NCBI GenBank assembly: GCA_002430925.1
Contig: DJDD01000196.1
Coordinates: 331-13,406 of the forward strand
Source: Flavobacteriales bacterium UBA5933
Lineage (GTDB): Bacteria > Bacteroidota > Bacteroidia > Flavobacteriales > Weeksellaceae
DNA: 13,076 bases
Direction: 5' to 3'
Below are positions 5,134-12,974 of the stretch, piece by piece. The stretch's first letter is position 1. Every line of letters starts with the position of its first letter. The notes beneath the pieces were generated by a model. The model searched no databases. It was not told the origin of the DNA and worked only from the letters and a program-made list of their open reading frames with translations. The translations under genes and the position numbers were made by a program.

Positions 5134-7947
5134 TTAAAAATCAAATTTTAGTCCCATATTAAAACGAGGTTGATAATATTCAACTTGTTTTAAACGATTA
5201 GAAACACCTTGATAATATCGTAATGGTTGATTTGTTAGATTATTTGCTTCAACAAAAATACGTAAATATTTATTGAATTTATAAGATGCATTAGCATCAA
5301 CAAATAATTGTTTATCATAATATGTATCTTCATCAGCGTTTCCTCCAACCTCATCAAGATATGAAGATGTATAGTTCATAGAAACACGAGCAGTAAAGTT
5401 TTTATTCTCCCAAGCCAATGATGCATTAAACATGTGAGGTGCAGCTTTAGGTAAATTTAAATCATTTCGAACCTCGCCATCTTCATTTGTAATTCCTTTT
5501 GCTTTAGATTTTGTGTAAGTATAATTAAGATAAACACCAAGATGTTTAAAAAATTCTCCTGGTATAAAGTCTAATTGTCTTTGAAAAGCAACTTCGAATC
5601 CCCAAACATTAACATGATCTCCATTTCTAGCTTGTTTATACTGCCAAGTTTCACCTTCAGGAATTGGATTAGCTAAATTTGGATGTAATTGAGCAAAATC
5701 ATTTGTTGAAAAATTATTATTTCTATATGTATAAATAAAATTATTCAATCTTTTATAAAAGAAACCTCCAGAAACAATTCCAATTTTATCGAAATAATTT
5801 TCTGCCATTAAATCATAATTATAAGCATAAGTAGCTTTAAGATCTGGATTACCTTCTGCTATTTCATAGTTTTCTTGAACAACATTTACATAAGGAACCA
5901 ATGCATAATAATTAGGACGTGCAATTCCAGTAGTAAAAGCTGCTCTAAGTATAAAGTCTTTTGTAAAATTATGTTTTAATGTAATACTAGGTAAAACATT
6001 CAAATAATCATTTTTATTAGAAATTTGACTTACTAGTTCTTCTTCATTCTCTACATAATTTCCTGTATAATCAATATTTGTATTTTCAAATCTAACACCA
6101 GTAATAATAGATGTATTTTCTGATAGGTCTTGATCCCAACGTATATAACCTGCTGTAATTCTTTCTTTGGCTTTATAATTACCAGATAAATATTCTGAAG
6201 GATCTAAAGTTGCTTTAAATAAAGATGAATTAGTTAAATCCAAACTTCCTAGATAAGTATTAGAAACAAATGTTCCTGGAATATATTTAGAACCTGGATT
6301 ATATCCATTCCCACTATAATAAGATGTGGGTATATTTGTTAAATTACCTAAACTACTAACTGGTTTATAAGAATAGAAAATATCATTTCTTTCTTTTTCT
6401 TTTATACGTAAACGTCCACCAAATCGTAATCTTCCTTTTTGATTAGATATAATACTAAATGGAACTCTAAAATTAATTTTTGCTCCAAATTCAGATTCAT
6501 CAGTATATCTTTTACTTTCTGTTATTTTACCTAATGAATAATTAGATGAATTATCATCACTTACAGTTGTAACTAAAGGATAATTACCATCAGATAAGTC
6601 TTCAGTTAAATCTACATTTTTTTGACGATAATCAATATATCTTTCATTTGGTCTATCTTCACTTGCCTTAGAATATGAAACTCCCCAATCCATATCAAAA
6701 AAAGATGAAAGTAAATGCTCTCCTCTTAAAGAAAGGTTATAAACTCTTTGATCTTCTAGACGAGCATTATTATTTCTACTATTATTAATTCCTCCTTTAG
6801 TTTCTCTACGAATTTCACCTGTATAACCTATTACATTTCCATTATCATCAAATACTTGTTGAATTCCATTATATCTAGTTCTATATCTATTCTCTCTATC
6901 ATCTCTCCAATTATACATTGCAGTAAAATCAATACGATTATTTTTATTAAACTTATAATCAGAAGATAAAGAAACACTTCGACGTACTCTTTGTACATCA
7001 TACTTACGAACATCCATTTGTGAAACATAAAAATCATTATATGAATTTTTCTTCCAAACAGATTCTATGTTATCCGAACCATAATTTTGTTGCTGATAAC
7101 TTCCAGAAGCTACAATACCAAGTTTATTGTTAAAAAAACGATTACCGTAAATAAATGAGGCATTATATAAACCTTTTTTTCTGATTGGAGCGAATCCTCC
7201 AGATGTTGTAAAAGATATACGTTCTTTATTAGGAACTGCACGAGTTATTAAATTTACTGCTCCACCTATAGCATCTCCATCCATGTCTGGAGTTAATGTT
7301 TTATTCACTTCTATTGTAGAAATCATATCAGATGGAATTAAATCCATTTGTACATTACGATTATCACCTTCAGCTGAAGGAATACGATCACCATTTAACA
7401 TTACAGAATTTAGTTCTGGAGATAAACCTCTAATAATTATATTTCTTGCTTCACCTTGATCATTTTGCATAGTAATTCCAGGAATACGTTTTAATGCATC
7501 TCCTACATTAGCATCAGGAAAACGACCAACTTGATCAGAAGATATTATATTTGTGATATTACCATTACTCTTTTGTTGATTCAGTGCTTTTGCTTGCCCC
7601 TTTAAATAATCACCAACAACTACAACTTCATTGAGCTCTTGTAGACCACTTGAAAGGGAAAAATCAAATACTGTATTATTATGTTCTGTAACTTCTATTT
7701 GTTTTGATACAGTTTCATAACCAAGATAATCAATATAAACTGTATATGTTCCTGGTTTTAAATCCAAGAATTGATAATTACCATTTTTATCAGATACAGT
7801 ATATTTATTAGAATTTTCTATACGTAAAGTTGCTCCAGGCAATGAAAAATGATCATTTTGATCTACTACTTTTCCAGATATAACTCCGCTCTGGGCAAGT
7901 GCAATGGGACCTAAAATAAATAATGAAAGTTTTAATAGATGCTTCAT
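5134..7947 (-). CDS. TonB-dependent outer-membrane receptor
   Basis: From ATG 7947 this is a 937-aa receptor. It has a signal peptide (1-18, ALA|Q), a carboxypeptidase-regulatory-like beta domain (about 20-100), a TonB-box-like ELNEVVVVG (104-112), a plug domain (about 125-240) and a 22-strand-type barrel ending in FDF. The plug carries GRFPDANVGDALKRIPGI, IIIRGLSPELNSVMLNG, and EVNKTLTPDMDGDAIGG followed by AVNLIT, a pattern like the TIGR01782 (Xanthomonas/Caulobacter type) receptors rather than SusC. No SusD partner is present. The frame is open for 12 more codons upstream, but the chosen start gives the signal peptide at once and a -7 box lies 19 nt before it. With the adjacent phytase, the likely substrate is phytate, an inositol phosphate or an iron-phytate chelate; this is inference. 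Confidence 0.93.
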   Translation of the reverse strand: MKHLLKLSLFILGPIALAQSGVISGKVVDQNDHFSLPGATLRIENSNKYTVSDKNGNYQFLDLKPGTYTVYIDYLGYETVSKQIEVTEHNNTVFDFSLSSGLQELNEVVVVGDYLKGQAKALNQQKSNGNITNIISSDQVGRFPDANVGDALKRIPGITMQNDQGEARNIIIRGLSPELNSVMLNGDRIPSAEGDNRNVQMDLIPSDMISTIEVNKTLTPDMDGDAIGGAVNLITRAVPNKERISFTTSGGFAPIRKKGLYNASFIYGNRFFNNKLGIVASGSYQQQNYGSDNIESVWKKNSYNDFYVSQMDVRKYDVQRVRRSVSLSSDYKFNKNNRIDFTAMYNWRDDRENRYRTRYNGIQQVFDDNGNVIGYTGEIRRETKGGINNSRNNNARLEDQRVYNLSLRGEHLLSSFFDMDWGVSYSKASEDRPNERYIDYRQKNVDLTEDLSDGNYPLVTTVSDDNSSNYSLGKITESKRYTDESEFGAKINFRVPFSIISNQKGRLRFGGRLRIKEKERNDIFYSYKPVSSLGNLTNIPTSYYSGNGYNPGSKYIPGTFVSNTYLGSLDLTNSSLFKATLDPSEYLSGNYKAKERITAGYIRWDQDLSENTSIITGVRFENTNIDYTGNYVENEEELVSQISNKNDYLNVLPSITLKHNFTKDFILRAAFTTGIARPNYYALVPYVNVVQENYEIAEGNPDLKATYAYNYDLMAENYFDKIGIVSGGFFYKRLNNFIYTYRNNNFSTNDFAQLHPNLANPIPEGETWQYKQARNGDHVNVWGFEVAFQRQLDFIPGEFFKHLGVYLNYTYTKSKAKGITNEDGEVRNDLNLPKAAPHMFNASLAWENKNFTARVSMNYTSSYLDEVGGNADEDTYYDKQLFVDANASYKFNKYLRIFVEANNLTNQPLRYYQGVSNRLKQVEYYQPRFNMGLKFDF

Positions 7948-7966
7948 GTGTTTGTAAATTATCGCA

Positions 7967-7974
7967 CAAAAGTA
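7967..7974 (-). promoter_or_regulatory. Candidate -7 box for receptor-phytase
   Basis: The minus strand reads TACTTTTG, an exact TAnnTTTG match, 19 nt before the receptor ATG at 7947. This supports the downstream start. No good -33 TTG is visible. Confidence 0.55.
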
Positions 7975-8037
7975 GATTCCCAATATTACTTAAAAGTTAA
8001 TTGAATATTATGATAACTTTAACCATTTAGCGAAATA

Positions 8038-8071
8038 TTTTTAGACACTAGTATATTTTTTTTAGACATTA
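8038..8071. repeat. Direct repeat pair in divergent promoter region
   Basis: TTTTTAGACA occurs at 8038-8047 and 8059-8068, and the match extends to TTTTTAGACANTA. The two copies start 21 bp apart, about two helical turns. They lie between the divergent receptor and SulP promoters, with the second copy near the expected -33 zone of the SulP promoter. They could be an operator; the regulator is unknown. Confidence 0.4.
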
Positions 8072-8089
8072 TTTCAATTTTATATTTTT

Positions 8090-8097
8090 TACTTTTG
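8090..8097 (+). promoter_or_regulatory. Candidate -7 box for SulP operon
   Basis: TACTTTTG, identical to the box of the divergent receptor gene, ends 15 nt before the ATG at 8113. The implied leader is very short; a start at the fourth codon (8122) would lengthen it. Confidence 0.55.
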
Positions 8098-8112
8098 TAG
8101 ACTTTATAATAA

Positions 8113-9651
8113 ATGTCAAAAATGATCTTATCTCAAATATCCCAAATTAAGGATAAAGTAAATATAAAAAACGAAATACTAGCAGGATTAACAGTTGCAA
8201 TGACAATGATTCCTGAATCGTTATCCTTTGCTATACTAGCAGGATTGTCACCGCTTATTGGTTTATATGGTGCTTTTATAATGGGAATAATAACTGCTAT
8301 ATTTGGAGGAAGACCAGGAATGGTTTCTGGTGGAGCGGGTGCAACAGTCATCACTCTTATAGCTTTATATGTAGCCCATGGACAAGAATATATTTTTGCA
8401 GCAGTAGCATTAGCTGGTATATTCCAAATTCTTGTTGGTATTTTCAAATTAGGAAAATTTGTTCGATTAATACCTCAACCAGTAATGTTTGGATTTTTGA
8501 ATGGTTTAGCTATTGTAATTTTCATGTCACAATTAGAACAATTTAAAATCAGTTCGAATGGAATTACAGAGTGGTTATCAGGAAATTCTCTTTATACAAT
8601 GCTTGGTTTAACAATATTGACTGTATTGATTGTAAATTTATTTCCTAAAATTACGAAAGTAATACCTGCATCTTTGGTAGCAATAATTATTGTCTTTTTA
8701 GTCGTTTTCGGGTTTAATATTGATACAAAAACTGTTGGAGACATTGCTAGTATTAAAGGTGGTTTACCAGCTTTCCATATTCCAAATATTCCTATGAATA
8801 TGGAAACTTTCAAAATAATATTACCTTATTCTATAATCATGGGATCTGTTGGGCTAATAGAAACATTACTTACATTAACATTAGTGGATGAAATTACAGA
8901 AACTCGTGGTTCATCAAACAAAGAATGTATTGCACAAGGAACAGCTAACATAGCAAATGGTTTTTTTGGTGGTATGGGAGGTTGTGCAATGATTGCTCAA
9001 ACATTTGTTAATTTAGAAGCAGGTTCTAGAAGTAGACTTGGTCCTGCTATTGGTGCAATAACAATCCTTATCATAATTTTAATAGGTTCTCCCGTTATAG
9101 AAAAAATTCCAATGGCTGCATTAGTTGGGGTAATGATGATGGTTGCAATTTCAACATTCAAATGGGGATTTTTTAAACTCATTACAAAAATGCCATTATC
9201 TGATATTATTATTAGTTTATTAGTGGCTACAATAACTGTTATTTTACATAATTTAGCTTTAGCTGTATTCGTTGGTGTAATTATATCTGCTCTTGTATTT
9301 GCTTGGGATAATGCAAAACGTATTAGAGCAAGAAAATCTGTTGATGAAAATGGAAGAAATTTATATGAAATTTATGGTCCACTATTTTTCGGTTCTACAA
9401 CTGCATTTTTAGAAAAATTTAATACAAAAGAAGATTCTGATGAAATTATAATCGATTTTAAAGATAGTCGTATTGTAGATATGAGTGCCATCAATGCATT
9501 AAATACAATTACTTCTAAATACGCACAACAAAATAAAAAAGTAATTTTAAGACATTTAAGTCAAGATTCTATTCATTTATTGAATAAAGCTAAAACTGTT
9601 ATAGAAATTAACTTAGAAGAAGATCCTACATACAAAGTATTATCTAAATAA
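8113..9651 (+). CDS. SulP family anion transporter with STAS domain
   Basis: This 512-aa protein has the SulP transmembrane core followed by a C-terminal STAS domain. The signature near the N-terminus is TMIPESLSFAILAGLSPLIGLY (about residues 31-52; note Pro-Glu where plant and animal sulfate carriers have Pro-Gln), then a glycine-rich GGRPGMVSGGAGA. About ten to twelve membrane segments extend to about residue 395. The STAS region (about 405-505) contains IIIDFKDSRIVDMSAINAL. SulP proteins move sulfate, bicarbonate or other anions across the inner membrane; the ion cannot be told here. It is followed after 5 nt by a YeeZ-like gene, so the two form an operon. ATG 8122 (codon 4) is an alternative start. 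Confidence 0.92.
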   Translation: MSKMILSQISQIKDKVNIKNEILAGLTVAMTMIPESLSFAILAGLSPLIGLYGAFIMGIITAIFGGRPGMVSGGAGATVITLIALYVAHGQEYIFAAVALAGIFQILVGIFKLGKFVRLIPQPVMFGFLNGLAIVIFMSQLEQFKISSNGITEWLSGNSLYTMLGLTILTVLIVNLFPKITKVIPASLVAIIIVFLVVFGFNIDTKTVGDIASIKGGLPAFHIPNIPMNMETFKIILPYSIIMGSVGLIETLLTLTLVDEITETRGSSNKECIAQGTANIANGFFGGMGGCAMIAQTFVNLEAGSRSRLGPAIGAITILIIILIGSPVIEKIPMAALVGVMMMVAISTFKWGFFKLITKMPLSDIIISLLVATITVILHNLALAVFVGVIISALVFAWDNAKRIRARKSVDENGRNLYEIYGPLFFGSTTAFLEKFNTKEDSDEIIIDFKDSRIVDMSAINALNTITSKYAQQNKKVILRHLSQDSIHLLNKAKTVIEINLEEDPTYKVLSK

Positions 9652-9656
9652 AATTA

Positions 9657-10412
9657 ATGAAGAAAAAAGGATTAATTATAGGAAAAGGTTGGTTAGGAAG
9701 TCGTTTAGAAAATTATCTTTCTAATCAATATGATTTTATAACCACAAAACGTATTGCTGATAAAGAAAACTGTATTTCTATTAATTTTGATGAGCATGTT
9801 AATCAAATTAATTTAAACGACTTTGAATTTATCATAATTACTATACCATTTGGAAAAAGACAAACATTAGGAGTTTTAGATACAAAATTTATTAACCTCA
9901 TAAACTTTATTTCTGGTTATCAAAAGCAAATTATAATAATTAGTAGTACTGGAATATATCCAGAATCTGATAACATAATTGATGAGTATTCTTATACGAA
10001 TGATGAATTAAATGAAAACTATATATTTATAGAACAAAAAATACAAAAAGAATTCCCACAAACTAATATTCTTCGATTAGGAGGATTAATGGGTGATGAA
10101 AGATGCTTTTGTAGATATTTAAATTTATCTAGGCCAAATTTAGACATCGTAGTAAACCATACACATTATATTGATGTTTGTAAAGCAATAGATTTAATTA
10201 TTGCGAAAAATATTCAACAAAAAATTTACAATGTGGTATCTCCTATTCATCCAACCAAAAGAGAGATTCTAGAATATCAAATCAATCAAAAAATGATTAG
10301 TTCTACTCAAACAAATGGTAAAATAGTATCTTCTAATAAAATTATAACTGATTTAGATTTTAAATTTACATACGATAATCCTCTATTCTTTAAAGAAAAT
10401 CGTTTGAAATAA
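9657..10412 (+). CDS. YeeZ-like atypical SDR/epimerase family protein
   Basis: This 251-aa Rossmann protein starts MKKKGLIIGKGWLG, with dinucleotide-binding GxGxxG at residues 9-14. It carries ITIPFGKR (61-68), IISSTGIYPES (94-104), NILRLGGLMG (137-146) and a histidine-containing VNHTHYIDVCKAIDLI. The order and spacing recall E. coli YeeZ (GLGWLGMPLA, TSSTSVYGD, ILRLAGLVGPGRHPGRF, LVHLEDVIGAI, YNICAPAHP), matching here through YNVVSPIHP. A canonical YxxxK catalytic pair is not seen, so it may bind NAD(P) without acting as a classical short-chain dehydrogenase. K/R residues after the second strand (TTKR, 29-32) fit NADP preference. It starts 5 nt after the SulP stop. Its last 30 bases overlap a possible small gene on the opposite strand. 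Confidence 0.82.
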   Translation: MKKKGLIIGKGWLGSRLENYLSNQYDFITTKRIADKENCISINFDEHVNQINLNDFEFIIITIPFGKRQTLGVLDTKFINLINFISGYQKQIIIISSTGIYPESDNIIDEYSYTNDELNENYIFIEQKIQKEFPQTNILRLGGLMGDERCFCRYLNLSRPNLDIVVNHTHYIDVCKAIDLIIAKNIQQKIYNVVSPIHPTKREILEYQINQKMISSTQTNGKIVSSNKIITDLDFKFTYDNPLFFKENRLK

Positions 10413-10496
10413 AAAATAAAAAATCATAATTGAAAAAACTGTTATCATAATAGTTTGCCAACTATCTCTGATAAAATAAATTAAACCGTCTAACAT
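10383..10496 (-). CDS. Possible 37-aa single-pass membrane protein
   Basis: The minus strand from ATG 10496 to TAG 10383 encodes 37 residues beginning MLDGLIYFIRDSWQ. A hydrophobic stretch of about 20 residues follows (rich in Ile, Phe, Met, Val), ending in Phe-Phe-Lys-Glu. The layout is that of a small membrane protein: a polar/amphipathic start, one membrane helix and a charged end. It overlaps the last 30 bp of the convergent YeeZ-like gene. The upstream minus sequence has a near -7 box, TAACTTTA. No match to a named family is recognised. Coding status is uncertain because AT-rich DNA readily yields Ile/Phe-rich frames. Confidence 0.4.
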   Translation of the reverse strand: MLDGLIYFIRDSWQTIMITVFSIMIFYFLFQTIFFKE

Positions 10497-10650
10497 TTTT
10501 ACTTTTTTATAAAGTTAGCAAGAATTGATGATTTAATTTATACTAACGCAATCAAAAACATTTATTTAGTCTTTATTTTTAATCATTTAAAAGAATAAAA
10601 TTTAATAGGAATTTTAATTGAAGTTAGATAAAATTTGTGTAGAAAAAATA

Positions 10651-10699
10651 GAGAGAAGATATAGTAATTTAACAAATGAGGAGAAATTAATCTTCTCTC
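10651..10699. repeat. Long inverted repeat (hairpin)
   Basis: GAGAGAAGAT (10651-10660) pairs perfectly with ATCTTCTCTC (10690-10699). The pairing continues inward as TAATTT with AAATTA after a 4-nt bulge on the left, giving about 16 bp around a loop of about 13 nt. No T-tract follows, so it is not a simple terminator. Confidence 0.55.
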
Positions 10700-10803
10700 G
10701 TATTCTTAGTTTTAAAAATGTATGCAAATTTACGAAACATAGAATTATTTTCTGTCATACTTGTGATAATATTATGTTAAATCAATTAAATAAGACAAAA
10801 TAA

Positions 10804-10840
10804 TAATTTATTTAATATATATCGTTAATTTATTTAATAT
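10804..10840. repeat. 15-bp direct repeat pair, AT-only
   Basis: TAATTTATTTAATAT occurs at 10804-10818 and 10826-10840, a 22-bp period. It lies upstream of the GNAT gene. The low complexity weakens its significance. Confidence 0.5.
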
Positions 10841-10909
10841 TTTTAAGTATAAATTATAAAATAACGTTTTTAACTCATAAAATTTATCAAATTCGGAATT
10901 TATAATAGA

Positions 10910-10989
10910 AAATAACTATCATTTTTTATGATAATTTTTAGAATAGATTTAATTGTTGGTTATATTTTTGTTGTGCAAATAACTATCAT
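10910..10989. repeat. 13-bp direct repeats flanking GNAT promoter
   Basis: AAATAACTATCAT occurs at 10910-10922 and again at 10977-10989, 67 bp apart. The second copy ends in the first two bases of the GNAT start codon. The candidate -7 box lies between the copies. Confidence 0.55.
10963..10970 (+). promoter_or_regulatory. Candidate -7 box for GNAT gene
   Basis: TATTTTTG fits TAnnTTTG and ends 17 nt before ATG 10988. This favours that start over the in-frame ATG at 10928, which lies upstream of the box. No -33 TTG is evident at the expected distance. Confidence 0.5.
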
Positions 10990-11824
10990 GCAAACAAACA
11001 TAAAAATAGAGTCGTTAAGCAAGGTTGATATCAATGAATTGTCAGCATTATACAATTTGTCCTATAAGAATTATTATGTACCTATTAACCTAAATGTAGA
11101 TCAATTTCAGAAAAAACTGAAAATGGAAGATATCGATTTAGATTATTCCGTTGGGGCTTTTATAGATAAGGTTTTAGTAGGATTTTTATTATATGGAATA
11201 AGAATTCAAAACAATGAAAAAGTAAGTTATATTGGAGGAACAGGTGTATCGCCTGAATACAGAGGTAATAGAATTACTCAACAAATGTTAGATTATAGCT
11301 TTTCTAAATTAAAAGCTATTGATGTAAAAAGTATTTATTTGGATGTAAATACTAAAAATGATTTTGCTATTAAAGCATATGAAACTTGTGGATTTGTAAA
11401 AACTAGAACTCTTAATAGTTATAAAGGAATTCCTATTTTAGTCGTAAATCCATTACATGAAATCAAAACTTTTTCTGATTTAAATCTTATTACAGAAAAC
11501 TTTTGGGACATTAAACCAACATGGAAAAATGATATTCAAAGTATTAAAAATATCATTGATGATTGTTTAATTACAGGAATCTTTGAAAATGATAATTTAG
11601 TAGCTTACAAAATCATTAACAAAAAGAACACTCGTATCTATGAATTCGGTGTACATCATGAATATAGAAACAGATATTTAGCTTCTATTTTATTTAGTGA
11701 TTTAAAAAACAAAGAAATCAAAATGATAAATATTGATGAAAACGAATTAACTACAAACAATTTCATCAAATCTCTAGGATTATCGATGTATGACAATCAA
11801 TACGAAATGGTTAAAACATTATAA
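10988..11824 (+). CDS. Tandem GNAT N-acetyltransferase
   Basis: From ATG 10988 this is a 278-aa protein. The N-terminal GNAT domain (about 5-150) has acetyl-CoA motif A (GVSPEYRGNRIT, 86-97) and motif B (NDFAIKAYETCGF, 124-136). The C-terminal half (about 165-278) looks like a second, more degenerate GNAT fold, with GVHHEYRNRYLAS (221-233) at the motif-A position and NELTTNNFIKSLGL (252-265) at the motif-B position. The frame is open back to ATG 10928, but those 20 residues are hydrophobic and lie upstream of the likely promoter. It should transfer an acyl group from CoA to an amine; the substrate is unknown. It is a single-gene unit ending in a strong hairpin that begins within the stop codon. 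Confidence 0.88.
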   Translation: MQTNIKIESLSKVDINELSALYNLSYKNYYVPINLNVDQFQKKLKMEDIDLDYSVGAFIDKVLVGFLLYGIRIQNNEKVSYIGGTGVSPEYRGNRITQQMLDYSFSKLKAIDVKSIYLDVNTKNDFAIKAYETCGFVKTRTLNSYKGIPILVVNPLHEIKTFSDLNLITENFWDIKPTWKNDIQSIKNIIDDCLITGIFENDNLVAYKIINKKNTRIYEFGVHHEYRNRYLASILFSDLKNKEIKMINIDENELTTNNFIKSLGLSMYDNQYEMVKTL

Positions 11825-11865
11825 CAATAAAAAAAGAACTTCAAATGAAGTTCTTTTTTTATTGT
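11824..11865. terminator. Strong bidirectional terminator
   Basis: A perfect 19-bp stem (11824-11842 and 11847-11865) has a 4-nt AAAT loop. The core is GAACTTC/GAAGTTC, flanked by A7 and T7, so either strand gives a stem followed by a U-tract. It lies between the convergent GNAT and SanA-like genes, and its left arm begins in the GNAT TAA. Confidence 0.92.
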
Positions 11866-11867
11866 AG

Positions 11868-12512
11868 CTAATTAATATCAATTTTTTTACCTAAAAATTT
11901 AGGTTGTACACCAAACCAATTATCAATAAATACTTTTGTTCTAGCGAAAAATTCTCTCACATTTGTTTTTAAACCAGACTGTTTATTTACATCTTTTGCA
12001 TTATAACCATAAGCATCAATCCCATTTTGTTGACCAATAAAAACAGCGCGTTGGTTATGAAATTTTTGTGATACAACAATAAATTTCGTTTGACCAAAAA
12101 TTTCTTTAGCTCGAATCATAGAATCTAACGTTCTAAAACCTGCATAATCTAAATAAATAACATTTTCAGGAACTCCTAAATCAATTAAAGCTTTTTTCAT
12201 AGCCTCTGGTTCATTGTATTCCTTTCTTCCATGATCTCCACTTAAAATTAAATGTGTCACTTTCCCTGATTTATATAATTCTTCTGCAGCTTTTATTCTA
12301 TAAACAAAATAAAAATTTTGATAACCATTCTTTAAATTCGGAGATGTTCCAAGTACCAATCCAATTTTAGTTTCAGGTAGTTGATTCAGATTATATGTAA
12401 CATAATCTTTTGTAGATTTTTCTATCTTATAATTAGCGTAAAGACTAAATAATAAGGCAAATAATACTAAAATAAGAAAATAAATAAAACTCTTTTTTAA
12501 TATCTTTTTCAT
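11868..12512 (-). CDS. sanA: SanA-like DUF218 membrane-anchored protein
   Basis: This 214-aa protein has one N-terminal membrane helix (about 8-28, preceded by Lys) and then a DUF218 domain on the outer side of the inner membrane. Family motifs are IGLVLGTSPNLKNG (50-63), YRIKAAEELY (71-80), LILSGDHG (88-95) followed by YNEPEAM, YAGFRTLDS (122-130) and VVSQKFHNQRA (145-155), closely matching the SanA pattern. In E. coli SanA affects envelope permeability to vancomycin; the biochemical activity of the family is not settled. It lies 43 bp downstream of the hit gene on the same strand and ends at the shared bidirectional terminator. Confidence 0.9.
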   Translation of the reverse strand: MKKILKKSFIYFLILVLFALLFSLYANYKIEKSTKDYVTYNLNQLPETKIGLVLGTSPNLKNGYQNFYFVYRIKAAEELYKSGKVTHLILSGDHGRKEYNEPEAMKKALIDLGVPENVIYLDYAGFRTLDSMIRAKEIFGQTKFIVVSQKFHNQRAVFIGQQNGIDAYGYNAKDVNKQSGLKTNVREFFARTKVFIDNWFGVQPKFLGKKIDIN

Positions 12513-12555
12513 TGATTAAGGTTTAATTTATCGAAATTAATACTTTTTTTTATTC

Positions 12556-12912
12556 TTATCTATAACCCCAATCAAAACCATCTTTATTATATCTTGGAAA
12601 TAAGTGAAAATGTAAATGCCCTATATCATTAAAGTCTCCTCCATTTTGCATAATTGTATATCCATCAAGATTATATTCTTTTTTCAATTGAATTAATAAT
12701 TTTTTAGAAAGTAAAATTAATTTCTGTAATAAAGAATCCTCTAATTCATCCAAATCCAAGACATGAACTTTAGGTATAATTAACAAATGACCTTCATTTA
12801 TAGGATCATTATCTAAAAATGCTAAAAAAACTTCATCTTCATAAATAATTTCTGCTAAATACTTTTTTTTAATAATTTCACAAAAAATACAGTTTTCTTT
12901 AAATTGGTTCAT
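12556..12912 (-). CDS. HIT family nucleotide hydrolase/transferase
   Basis: This 118-aa protein has the HIT signature HLHFHLF (histidines 99, 101 and 103; the central His is normally the nucleophile) and the usual N-terminal CIFCEI (8-13) with two potential zinc-binding cysteines. It also has FLDNDPINEGHLLIIPKVH (32-50), the typical substrate-fold strand. HIT proteins hydrolyse or transfer nucleotides from AMP or GMP conjugates in the cytoplasm; the substrate here is not known. It is the first gene of a likely hit-sanA unit. AACTTTTG, one base from the -7 consensus, lies 16 nt before the ATG. Confidence 0.92.
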   Translation of the reverse strand: MNQFKENCIFCEIIKKKYLAEIIYEDEVFLAFLDNDPINEGHLLIIPKVHVLDLDELEDSLLQKLILLSKKLLIQLKKEYNLDGYTIMQNGGDFNDIGHLHFHLFPRYNKDGFDWGYR

Positions 12913-12928
12913 AAGCTTACAGTAATCA

Positions 12929-12936
12929 CAAAAGTT
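12929..12936 (-). promoter_or_regulatory. Near-consensus -7 box for hit-sanA
   Basis: The minus strand reads AACTTTTG, 7 of 8 against TACTTTTG, 16 nt before the hit ATG. The spacing matches the other candidate promoters in the window. Confidence 0.35.
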
Positions 12937-12974
12937 CTTTAAACGTTTTTAAAATTATACTTATTATATACTTT

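Larger units (their letters stand above)
10497..10987. other. 491-bp gene-poor region with repeats
   Basis: No gene is well supported. A 61-codon frame at 10618-10803 would need a TTG start directly after an in-frame TAA, and I do not accept it. The region holds a 10-bp perfect inverted repeat (10651-10699), an AT-only 15-bp direct repeat pair (10804-10840), a 13-bp direct repeat pair (10910-10989) and the GNAT promoter. Confidence 0.55.

Noticed and set aside
6831..7037. 68-codon minus-strand frame within the receptor
   Set aside because: Alternate-frame shadow of the receptor barrel with no domain.
8133..8447. Minus-strand frame (and others at 8592-8813 and 8997-9182) inside the SulP gene
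   Set aside because: Antisense shadows of a well-supported transporter gene.
10438..10456. AACTGTTAT/ATAATAGTT hairpin after the YeeZ-like gene
   Set aside because: AT-rich, with a very small loop and no T-tract; not a credible terminator.
10618..10803. 61-codon plus-strand frame starting at TTG
   Set aside because: The TTG directly follows an in-frame TAA, the product is low-complexity Lys/Asn/Ile-rich with no recognisable domain, and a bulged inverted repeat lies inside it.
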